Positions 32,806 to 39,928 of a stretch of DNA of 64,000 nucleotides are shown here, piece after piece. The position numbers and the translations under genes were made by a program. The stretch comes from Actinomycetota bacterium (GTDB taxonomy: Bacteria > Actinomycetota > Acidimicrobiia > Acidimicrobiales > AC-14). The notes under the pieces are model-generated. The model was given only the letters and a program-made list of their open reading frames with translations. It did no database searches and was not told the DNA's origin. Location: the NCBI GenBank assembly GCA_040754375.1, contig JBFMCT010000013.1, forward strand, positions 1 through 64,000, given 5' to 3'. How positions within the stretch are numbered: position 1 is the first letter of the stretch; each line of letters begins with the position of its first letter.

Positions 32806-34209
32806 GTGTTCTTCAAGCAGTTCCACCATCCCGGCCTGGGCCACGCCAGCTACCTCGTGGGCGCCGAGAGCACGGGCGAGGCACTTGTCTTCGATCCCCG
32901 GCGCGACGTGAGCCCCTACTTCGACGTGGCCCGCGACCAGGGCCTGCGGGTCGCCTTCGCCCTCGACTCCCACGGCCACAACGACTACCTGTCGGGCCTC
33001 ACCGAGGTCGGCCAGCGGGCCGAAGTGGAGAAGTGGGGCTCGTCGGCCGCCGAGCTGGGGTACGACCACCGGCCCTTGCGCGACGGCCAGCAGATCGAGA
33101 TGGGTGAGGTCGGCCTCGAGGTGTTGCACACGCCCGGCCACACCCCCGAGCACATCTCGCTGCTCGTCTACGACCGCGACGTGTCCGCCGACGAACCGGC
33201 CCTTCTGCTCTCGGGCGGGGCCCTGCTGGTCGGCGACCTCGCCCGGCCCGACCTGCTGGGCGGCCACGACCAGGCGGTCGAGGCAGCCAAGGTCTTCTGC
33301 CACACCATCCAGTCCAAGATCCTGCAGCTGCCCGACCACGTCGAGGTGTTCCCGACCCACGTGGCCGGCTCGCTGTGCGGGGGCAACATCGGCAGCCGCC
33401 TGTCGACCACGGTCGGCTACGAACGGCGGACCAACGCCATCCTTTCCCAGGTCTCCTCCAAGGGTGAGTTCGTCGAGCAGTGCCTGCGCCTCGACAACCT
33501 GCCGGCCGTGCCGCCCTACTGGAGGCGGATGCGCAGCCAGAACATGGCCGGGGTCTCCCCCCTGGGTGCCCTGGGCGAGCCCCCGGCGCTTACCCCGGCC
33601 CGCTTGGGGCAGATGGCGGCCGACGGGGTGGTCGTGCTCGACACCCGGTCGGCGGAGGCCTTCGCCGGCGGCCACGTGCGCGGTGCCCTCAACGTCGGGC
33701 TGGGCTCGGCCTTCGCCACGTGGGCGGGCACGGTTATCGACGACGGCGACGAGGTGGTGCTGGTGCTGTCGTCCCCGTCGGAGCTGTGGACGGCGGTCTG
33801 GGAGCTACTGCGCATCGGTTACGACCTCCCGCTCGGGTGGTTGTCGGGGGGTATGCAGGCGTGGCGGACCTCGGCCTACGACGTGGCCCGCCTGCCCCAG
33901 ATGACCGTGCACGAGCTGCAGGCGGGCTTGGCGGCCGGCGACGTCGACCTGCTCGATGTCCGCCAGCCCGCCGAGTGGGCCGCCGGCCACGTGGAGGGGG
34001 CGATGTTCGTGACCGGAGCCGAGCTGCCTCGCCGCCTCGACGAGGTGGCCGGCGGCAGCCGCCCGCTGGCGGTTACCTGCGGGTCGGGCTACCGGTCGTC
34101 GGTGGCCGCCAGCCTGCTGGCCCGCGACGGCCGCCGCCCGGTGCTCAACACCATCGGTGGGATGAGCGCGTGGTCGGCTGCCGGCCTCCCGACGGTGAAG
34201 GACGGCTGA
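32806..34209 (+). CDS. Persulfide dioxygenase-like metallo-beta-lactamase fold fused to two rhodanese domains
   Basis: 467 aa. Residues 1-about 250 are a glyoxalase-II-like MBL domain: DSHGHNDYLSG supplies His56, His58 and Asp60 of the iron site, HTPGHTPEHISL adds His112, and GALLVGDLARPDLLG the bridging Asp. Residues about 265-365 are a rhodanese domain without an active-site Cys (LSSPSELW in its place), residues about 370-465 a second one with Cys425 (TCGSGYRSS). This three-part layout is that of CstB-type enzymes, which oxidise low-molecular-weight persulfides to sulfite or thiosulfate. GTG start. The neighbouring TauE-type transporter would export the sulfite formed. Confidence 0.9.
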   Translation: MFFKQFHHPGLGHASYLVGAESTGEALVFDPRRDVSPYFDVARDQGLRVAFALDSHGHNDYLSGLTEVGQRAEVEKWGSSAAELGYDHRPLRDGQQIEMGEVGLEVLHTPGHTPEHISLLVYDRDVSADEPALLLSGGALLVGDLARPDLLGGHDQAVEAAKVFCHTIQSKILQLPDHVEVFPTHVAGSLCGGNIGSRLSTTVGYERRTNAILSQVSSKGEFVEQCLRLDNLPAVPPYWRRMRSQNMAGVSPLGALGEPPALTPARLGQMAADGVVVLDTRSAEAFAGGHVRGALNVGLGSAFATWAGTVIDDGDEVVLVLSSPSELWTAVWELLRIGYDLPLGWLSGGMQAWRTSAYDVARLPQMTVHELQAGLAAGDVDLLDVRQPAEWAAGHVEGAMFVTGAELPRRLDEVAGGSRPLAVTCGSGYRSSVAASLLARDGRRPVLNTIGGMSAWSAAGLPTVKDG

Positions 34210-34234
34210 CGGCCACCGGCTTGCGGGCCCACGG

Positions 34235-35047
34235 GTGAAGGCCCTCTTCGTATCCCCCCTCGGGCTGCTGATCGGCCTGTCCCTGGGGGCCCTGGGTGGC
34301 GGCGGCTCCATCCTGGCTGTCCCCGTGCTCGTCTACGCCGCCGGCCAGCCCGTGCGGGCCGCGACCACCACCAGCCTGCTGGTCGTGGGGGTGGCCGCGG
34401 TGGCCAGCGTGGTCGGCCACTGGCGAGCCGGGCGGGTGATGGCCGGCCCCGGCACGGTGGTCGGCCTGGCCGGCGTCGGCGGCTCGTTCGCCGGGTCGGC
34501 CCTGAACCGCGGCCTCGACCCCGACGTGCTGCTGCTGGCCTTCTCCGCCCTGGTCCTGGTGGCTGCTTGGCGGATGGTCACGGGGTGCCCGTCGTGCACC
34601 CGCGCCGGCGAACGCCAGGCCCTGGCCCTGGCCACCCCCGGGGAGCGTTCGGTGGGCGGGTTGCGCCTCGACGGGCCCACGGTGGCCAAGGTGCTCGCTG
34701 TGGGGACCGTGGTCGGGTTCTTCACTGGGCTGTTCGGAGTGGGCGGGGGGTTCATCATCGTGCCCGCGCTGACGCTCGTAATGGGCTTCACCATGCCGGT
34801 GGCCATCGGAACGTCCATCCTGGTCGTCGCCATCAACTCCGCCCTGGCCCTGGTCGCCCGGTTGGGCGACCAGGGGGTGGACTGGGCGGTGGCCGGCCCG
34901 TTCACGGTGGCCGCCGTGGCCGGGGCCCTGGCCGGGTCACGGGTGGCCGACCGCCTGCCCGCCCGGCTGCTGGTGCGGGCTTTCGCCACCCTGCTGGTGC
35001 TCGTCGCCGCCTACACGGCGGCCCGCGCCCTGGCCGACCTGCTCTGA
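34235..35047 (+). CDS. TauE/SafE-family sulfite/sulfonate exporter
   Basis: 270 aa integral membrane protein with about eight helices in two similar halves. Each half carries the family's glycine motif: GALGGGGSILAVPVLVY near the N-terminus and FFTGLFGVGGGFIIVPALTL in the second half. The loop GCPSCTRAGERQ between them has a CxxC. Family members export sulfite, sulfoacetate and related anions. GTG start 34235, 25 bp after the persulfide dioxygenase gene. The context makes sulfite the likely substrate. Confidence 0.9.
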   Translation: MKALFVSPLGLLIGLSLGALGGGGSILAVPVLVYAAGQPVRAATTTSLLVVGVAAVASVVGHWRAGRVMAGPGTVVGLAGVGGSFAGSALNRGLDPDVLLLAFSALVLVAAWRMVTGCPSCTRAGERQALALATPGERSVGGLRLDGPTVAKVLAVGTVVGFFTGLFGVGGGFIIVPALTLVMGFTMPVAIGTSILVVAINSALALVARLGDQGVDWAVAGPFTVAAVAGALAGSRVADRLPARLLVRAFATLLVLVAAYTAARALADLL

Positions 35048-35062
35048 ACCCCGTCTAGTGCC

Positions 35063-35734
35063 TCAGCCCAGGCGGGGGGAGGTGAGCGCGGCCAGGCTCT
35101 CCAGCTTGTGGTGGCGTTCGTCGAGACCGACCTGGCGGAAGAAGTCGGCCATGGACGCGAAGTACCCGTAGTCGGGGGCGAACTGGCTCACGAACGCCAT
35201 GTCCTCCAGTTCGGGGCACTCGGCCACGAACTGCATGTACTCGTGCTCGGCGTGGTCCTCGAACTCGGCGTTGAGCCGGTAGCTCCACGCTGGTTTGACC
35301 ACGAATAGCACCACCGACACCTGGTAGACGAGCATGGCCAGCACTTGTGGTACGACCCGGTACCACAGGATGCTCTCTCGCACCTTTGACCGCCGGATCT
35401 GCTCCTCGATGATCAACAGGTGCCACTGCTCATTGTCCTGCTGGTGACGGCTCTCCTCCACCCGGCGGAACACCCGCCGGGCACGCTGGGGCCACGGGTG
35501 CGTGTGGGTCAGGGCGATGTAGCCCACTCTCTCCCACGCCTGGTAGGGCACCCGAGCCACGACCTCGAGCACCCGGAACTTCGAGAGGCTGCGGCGCCGC
35601 CCGTAGAAGAGGTCGAGAGAGGCGAAAAGGGCTCGCGAAAGGAGGCTGTAATGAAGCCGAGGAGACGTGAGCGTCTCTTCCTGGGCCAGTCGGAGAACGG
35701 CCGCAGGATCGTCGTTGTATGCAGTGAGGGCCAT
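35063..35734 (-). CDS. Alternative-oxidase-like diiron protein
   Basis: 223 aa. All six diiron ligands expected of an alternative oxidase/plastid terminal oxidase can be placed by eye: Glu57 (VLEVVARVPY, compare LETVAxVP), Glu102 and His105 (NEQWH, compare NERMH), Glu159 (FEDHAEHEY, compare LEEEAxHSY), Glu206 and His209 (DERHH, compare DEAHH). The hydrophobic stretch VLAMLVYQVSVVLFVV lies where the enzyme dips into the membrane. Such enzymes oxidise quinol with oxygen, do not pump protons, and resist cyanide and sulfide. It lies 121 bp after arsC on the same strand and convergent with the sulfide-detoxification genes, a sensible place for a sulfide-tolerant oxidase. ATG 35734 preferred over an earlier start. 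Confidence 0.82.
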   Translation of the reverse strand: MALTAYNDDPAAVLRLAQEETLTSPRLHYSLLSRALFASLDLFYGRRRSLSKFRVLEVVARVPYQAWERVGYIALTHTHPWPQRARRVFRRVEESRHQQDNEQWHLLIIEEQIRRSKVRESILWYRVVPQVLAMLVYQVSVVLFVVKPAWSYRLNAEFEDHAEHEYMQFVAECPELEDMAFVSQFAPDYGYFASMADFFRQVGLDERHHKLESLAALTSPRLG

Positions 35735-35855
35735 GCCGTCAACATACTGGCCCGGGGTTACGGCACCATTGGCCCCGCATGGCCAGCAAATGAACAACGC
35801 CTCACGCCTCCCTTCGTAGGCGTGGCCGGCGGACCGGGGGCGGCCCGGTAGGCCC

Positions 35856-36500
35856 TCAGGCGGTCGGTACCCCGAGGCTGGTGAGCAGGTCGCGGACCCG
35901 GCGGCCGATCTCGTCGCGAACGGGGCGGACGGCCTCGACGGTCTTGCCGAAGGGGTCGTCGAGCACCCAGTCCTCGTAGCGCTTGCCCGGGAACAAGGGG
36001 CAGGCGTCCCCGCAGCCCATGGTCACGACGACGTCGGCCGCCTGGACGATCTCGGTGGTCCAGGGCTTGGGGAACTCAGAGGAGATGTCGATGCCGACCT
36101 CGGCCATGGCCGCCACGGCCGCCGGGTTGACCTCGGCCCCGGCCTCGGACCCGCCCGACCAGGCCACGGCCCGTTCGCCGGCCAGGTGGTTGAACCACCC
36201 GAGGGCCATCTGCGAACGCCCGGCGTTGTGCACGCACAGGAACAGGACGACGGGCACGCCGCCCACGGCCCGGCCCTCGACCCGGGCCAGCGCGGCCAGG
36301 CGCTGGCGGGCGAAGCGTTCGGCCAGCAGGGGAAGGAAGTTGGCCACCGTGGCCCGGGTGGCGAACTGGTCGTAGCTGGTTGTGAGGAACATCTCGATGG
36401 TCTCGGGCCCGAACGTCCCGCCGAACTCGTCGGCCAGCCGTAGGGCGGCGCTGTGCAGCAGGGCCCTCTGCTCGAGGGGGACCTCGTCGGTATTGGTCAC
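35856..36500 (-). CDS. arsC: Arsenate reductase (low-Mr phosphatase type) with N-terminal helical domain
   Basis: 214 aa. Residues 1-about 75 form a three-helix bundle found fused to some actinobacterial arsenate reductases. From about 80, the LMW-phosphatase-like domain starts VVLFLCVHNAGRSQMA, with the Cys-x5-Arg-Ser phosphate loop, followed by MGCGDACPLFPGKRYEDWVLDDP, which has the extra Cys residues and the DDP Asp. Reduces arsenate to arsenite, probably with mycothiol or a thioredoxin-like partner in this lineage (inference). GTG start follows GGAGAAACCA. Third gene of the minus-strand ars operon. Confidence 0.9.
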   Translation of the reverse strand: MTNTDEVPLEQRALLHSAALRLADEFGGTFGPETIEMFLTTSYDQFATRATVANFLPLLAERFARQRLAALARVEGRAVGGVPVVLFLCVHNAGRSQMALGWFNHLAGERAVAWSGGSEAGAEVNPAAVAAMAEVGIDISSEFPKPWTTEIVQAADVVVTMGCGDACPLFPGKRYEDWVLDDPFGKTVEAVRPVRDEIGRRVRDLLTSLGVPTA

Positions 36501-36516
36501 TGGTTTCTCCTTTCGA

Positions 36517-37224
36517 TCAGTCGCCCGGGCGGGGCAGGACGGTGTCGGCGGCCAGCTCGGCGGGCGCAGGGTGCAGGTAGGCCACGGTGGCCACGGCCAG
36601 TGCCGCGCCCACGAGTTGGGCGGTCACGAAGGCCGGCACCGAGCCCGGGCTGATGCCTGCGAACGTGTCCGACAGGGCCCGGGCGACGGTGACCGCCGGG
36701 TTGGCGAAGCTGGTGGAGGACGTGAAGAAGTAGGCCCCCCCGATGTAGGCGCCGACGGCGAACGGGGCGACCGAGGCCCGGCCCGAGCGGACCACCCCGA
36801 AGATGACCAGCAACAGGCCGAAGGTGGCCACGATCTCGCTGGTCCACAGGGCGGGCGAGGAGCGGTCGGTGGTGGCCATGGTGACGGGGCCCACCGAGAA
36901 CATCACGTTGGCCACGACTGCGCCGGCTGCCCCCCCGGCCACCTGGGCGGCCACGTAGGCCGCCGCCTCCCGGTTGGACATGGCCCCCAGGGCGCGGTTG
37001 GCCAGGGTGACCACCGGGTTGAGGTGGGCGCCCGAGACGGGCCCGACAGCCAGGATGATGGCGACCAGGGCGGCAGCGGTGGCTGCCGCGTTCTGCAGGA
37101 GTTGCAGCCCGGTGTCGCCCGGGGACAGCCGCGAAGCGGCGATCCCCGAGCCGACGACGGCCATGACCAGCAGGCCCGTTCCCAGGGCCTCGGCCGTGGC
37201 CCGGCGGGGCAGGTCGGTGCTCAA
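36517..37224 (-). CDS. MIP/aquaglyceroporin, probable arsenite channel
   Basis: 235 aa, six membrane helices. The two half-helix motifs read SGAHLNPVV (NPV instead of NPA) and SFANPAVT (NPA). Start TTG 37224 puts EALGTGLLVMAVVGSGIAA, the usual first aquaporin helix, near the N-terminus. Position inside an ars operon between arsC and an ArsI-like gene matches AqpS-type arsenite efflux channels, which replace ArsB when arsenate is reduced inside the cell. 16 bp separate it from arsC. No ArsB or Acr3 pump is seen in this window. Confidence 0.88.
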   Translation of the reverse strand: MSTDLPRRATAEALGTGLLVMAVVGSGIAASRLSPGDTGLQLLQNAAATAAALVAIILAVGPVSGAHLNPVVTLANRALGAMSNREAAAYVAAQVAGGAAGAVVANVMFSVGPVTMATTDRSSPALWTSEIVATFGLLLVIFGVVRSGRASVAPFAVGAYIGGAYFFTSSTSFANPAVTVARALSDTFAGISPGSVPAFVTAQLVGAALAVATVAYLHPAPAELAADTVLPRPGD

Positions 37225-37255
37225 GCGGCCCTGCCCCGCGGCTGGGGCCAACCGA

Positions 37256-37762
37256 TCAGCAGCACGCCGAGGTACCGGCCTTGACCGTGGTCGTGCCGTC
37301 CTCGGCCGTGACCGTCTCGGCGCAGCACACGGCCCCGGTCTCAGGGTCGACGGTGCGCAGGGAACCACCGGGCATCTCCACGTCCTCGAGGACCGTGTAG
37401 ATCTCCCACGGCTCGCCCGAAGGGCCGTCGACCCACACCTTGTCCTGGCGGGCGTAACAACAGGCCACACCCTCTTCGGTGGCCGTGGCCAGGCCCTCGC
37501 CGGCCAGGCGGGCTTGGGCCGCGCCCACGAGCTCGCTCGAGCCCACCTCAACGCCGAGATGGTTGATCGTTCCCCCCTTGCCGGGCTGCTCGAACAGCAC
37601 GAGCTTCAGCGGCGGCTGGGCGATGGCGAAGTTGGCGTAGCCCGCTCGGCGCTTGGCCGGTGCCGTGGCGAACAGCTTGGAGTAGAAGTCGACGGCCGTG
37701 TCGATGTCCTCGACGTTGAGGGCGAGCTGCACCCTCGAACCCTCCAGCTTCCCTTGGTCCAT
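37256..37762 (-). CDS. ArsI/CadI-family VOC protein
   Basis: 168 aa. Begins with the family block RVQLALNVEDIDTAVDFYSKLF and contains INHLGVEV (His68), ACCYARQDKVWVDGP (the vicinal Cys101-Cys102 pair used to bind trivalent arsenicals in ArsI) and GEPWEIYTV (Glu120). The tail ends SACC, a second Cys pair. ArsI cleaves the carbon-arsenic bond of methylarsenite or aromatic arsenicals; CadI relatives are cadmium-induced. Strong ribosome-binding site (AAGGAGGGCCCAGC before ATG). First gene of the ars operon, divergent from arsR. Confidence 0.88.
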   Translation of the reverse strand: MDQGKLEGSRVQLALNVEDIDTAVDFYSKLFATAPAKRRAGYANFAIAQPPLKLVLFEQPGKGGTINHLGVEVGSSELVGAAQARLAGEGLATATEEGVACCYARQDKVWVDGPSGEPWEIYTVLEDVEMPGGSLRTVDPETGAVCCAETVTAEDGTTTVKAGTSACC

Positions 37763-37833
37763 GCTGGGCCCTCCTTGATAGATAGACTGTCTTCGATCAG
37801 TAGTAGATCCTATCCATCGATGAATGTCAATAG
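37763..37833. promoter_or_regulatory. ars divergent promoter/operator region
   Basis: 71 bp, distinctly A+T-richer than the flanks, between the ArsI-like gene and arsR. It holds GATAGATAGACTGTC and an imperfect 14-bp palindrome ATCCATCGATGAAT (one mismatched pair) centred on CATCGATG at 37815-37822. ArsR proteins bind such A+T-rich dyads over their own promoter, so this is the likely operator; the exact half-sites cannot be assigned by eye. Confidence 0.5.
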
Positions 37834-38208
37834 GTGATGCCAGTGGACGGAGCGGTGGTGCCTTCGAGGCCGGGGCGGCGGCCGGTGGCGGTGATCGCCG
37901 ACGAGTGCTGCCCGGCCGGGCTGACCTCGCCGCTAGCCGAGGCCGAGGCCGAGGCACTGGCCCGTGACTTCTCGGCCCTGGGCGACCCGGTGCGGCTCCG
38001 CCTGCTGAGCATGCTGGCCTCGGCTCCTGCCGGGGAGGCGTGCGTGTGCGAGCTGGTCGAACCGCTGGACCGTTCCCAACCCACGGTGTCGCACCACCTC
38101 AAGGTCCTGGCCGACGCCGGCCTGATCACCGGGGAGAAGCGGGGCCGGTGGGTCTGGTACCGGCCCGTCCCCGAGCGCTTCGCCGACCTGCGCCGCTTCC
38201 TGGCCTGA
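37834..38208 (+). CDS. arsR: ArsR/SmtB-family repressor
   Basis: 124 aa winged-helix metalloregulator. LARDFSALGDPVRLRLLSMLASAP leads into the sensor helix EACVCELVEPL, whose CVC is the alpha-3 arsenite-binding motif, then the recognition helix QPTVSHHLKVLADAGLI and wing KRGRWVWYRP. An N-terminal ECC pair (ADECCPAG) may provide a further thiol ligand. Expected to release DNA on binding As(III), inducing the divergent operon and itself. GTG 37834 or ATG 37837 are both possible starts. Confidence 0.92.
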   Translation: MMPVDGAVVPSRPGRRPVAVIADECCPAGLTSPLAEAEAEALARDFSALGDPVRLRLLSMLASAPAGEACVCELVEPLDRSQPTVSHHLKVLADAGLITGEKRGRWVWYRPVPERFADLRRFLA

Positions 38209-38239
38209 TCGCGGGAGCACCCGGGCGCCGGGTGGGAGA

Positions 38240-39928
38240 ATGCCGCCCGTGGCCCCCCCTGTGCTGCTCACGATCGACGACGACCCGGGCGTGTCCCGGG
38301 CAGTGGCCCGGGACCTGCGCCAGCGCTACGGCGAGCGCTTCCGCGTAAGGAGGGCCGAGAGCCCGGCCTCGGCCCTCGACGCCCTCCACGAGCTCAGGGC
38401 GCGCGACGACCGCGTCGCGCTGCTCCTAGCCGACCAGCGCATGCCCGACATGACGGGCGTCGAGCTGCTCGACGAGGCCCGGGCCATCTTCCCGACGGCC
38501 CGCCGGGTGCTGCTCACGGCCTACGCCGACACCGACGCGGCGATCGCCGCCATCAACGACGTGAAGGTCGACTACTACCTGCTCAAGCCGTGGGACCCGC
38601 CCGAGGAGAAGCTCTACCCCGTGCTCGACGACCTGCTGGAGGACTGGGCCGCTCAGCACCCGCCGCCGTTCGAGGGCGTGCGGGTGGTGGGCCACCGCTG
38701 GTCGGCCCGGTCCCACGCGGTGAAGGACTTCCTGGCTCGCAACCTCGTCCCGTTCCAGTGGCTGGACGCCGAACGCGACCCCGGCGCGGCCCGCCTCCTG
38801 GGCGGCAACGGGCCCGGGGACGGGGCCGGGGACGGGGCCGGTCGGGACCGGCTCCCGCTCGTGCTCCCGCCCGGCGGCCAGGCGCTCCACTCGCCGTCGA
38901 TCGGCGAGCTGGCGGCTGCCCTGGGCCTGTCCAGCGCGCCGGGCCTGCCCTTCTACGACTTGGTGGTGGTGGGGGCCGGCCCTGCGGGCCTGGGGGCGGC
39001 CGTGTACGGCGCGTCGGAGGGCCTGCGCACCCTGCTGATCGAGCGTGACGCGGTGGGCGGACAGGCGGGCCAGAGCTCGCGCATCGAGAACTACCTGGGG
39101 TTCCCCTCGGGGTTGTCAGGCGCCGACCTCACCCGGCGGGCGGCCACCCAGGCTCGGCGGTTCGGGGCCGAGATGCTGCTGGTGGCCGAGGCCGTGGGGG
39201 TGGAGCGGTGCGGGGCTGGGCGGGTCGTCCGCCTGGCCAGCGGGGACGACGTCGCCGCTCACACGGTCCTGCTCACGGGAGGCGTGTCCTACACCCGCCT
39301 GGAGCCGGTCGACGAGTTCGCGGGCCGGGGCGTGTACTACGGGGCGGCGACGACCGAGGGGATGAGCTGTAAGGACGACGACGTGTTCGTGGTCGGAGGC
39401 GCCAACTCGGCTGGCCAGGCGGCCGTCTACTTCGCCCGCTGGGCCCGCCACGTGACCCTGCTGGTGAGGGGTGACGACCTCGGGAAGTCGATGTCGCACT
39501 ACCTCATCGCCCAGATCTCCGAACTGGAGAACGTGTCGGTGAGGACAGGGGTGGAGGTCGTGGGGGCATCGGGCGAGGGCCACCTCGAGCGCCTCCTGCT
39601 CCGGGACCGGGTCACGGGCGACCAGCAGGAGATCGACGCGTCGTGGCTGTTCGTCTTCATCGGCGCCGCCCCCCGCACCGAGTGGCTGGGCGAGGACGTG
39701 CGCCGTGACAGCCGGGGGTTCGTCCTCACCGGCCCCGATGTGCTGGTGGATGGGCGCCCGCCGCCGGGCTGGGACCTCGACCGCCAGCCTTACTACCTGG
39801 AGTCGAGTGTTCCCGGGGTGTTCGCCGCGGGTGACATGCGCCACGAGTCGGTCAAGCGGGTGGCCTCGGCGGTGGGGGAGGGGGCCATGGCCGTGACCCT
39901 GGTCCACCGGTACCTGGAGCACCTGTGA
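38240..39928 (+). CDS. Response-regulator receiver fused to a thioredoxin-reductase-like flavoprotein
   Basis: 562 aa. Residues 1-about 130 are a receiver domain: TIDDDPG acidic pocket, phospho-acceptor Asp65 (LLLADQRMPDMTG) and the conserved Lys in YYLLKPW. Residues about 145-225 look like a glutaredoxin/thioredoxin-like insert without CxxC. From about 235 comes a class II pyridine nucleotide-disulfide reductase fold: FAD loop VVVGAGPAGLGAA, GGQAGQSSRIENYLGFP, NADPH loop VFVVGGANSAGQAA, and GVFAAGDMR. The redox CxxC of thioredoxin reductase is absent (TTEGMSCKDDDV has one Cys). So phosphorylation may steer a flavin oxidoreductase with an unknown acceptor. Coupled by GTGA to a histidine kinase. 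Confidence 0.88.
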   Translation: MPPVAPPVLLTIDDDPGVSRAVARDLRQRYGERFRVRRAESPASALDALHELRARDDRVALLLADQRMPDMTGVELLDEARAIFPTARRVLLTAYADTDAAIAAINDVKVDYYLLKPWDPPEEKLYPVLDDLLEDWAAQHPPPFEGVRVVGHRWSARSHAVKDFLARNLVPFQWLDAERDPGAARLLGGNGPGDGAGDGAGRDRLPLVLPPGGQALHSPSIGELAAALGLSSAPGLPFYDLVVVGAGPAGLGAAVYGASEGLRTLLIERDAVGGQAGQSSRIENYLGFPSGLSGADLTRRAATQARRFGAEMLLVAEAVGVERCGAGRVVRLASGDDVAAHTVLLTGGVSYTRLEPVDEFAGRGVYYGAATTEGMSCKDDDVFVVGGANSAGQAAVYFARWARHVTLLVRGDDLGKSMSHYLIAQISELENVSVRTGVEVVGASGEGHLERLLLRDRVTGDQQEIDASWLFVFIGAAPRTEWLGEDVRRDSRGFVLTGPDVLVDGRPPPGWDLDRQPYYLESSVPGVFAAGDMRHESVKRVASAVGEGAMAVTLVHRYLEHL

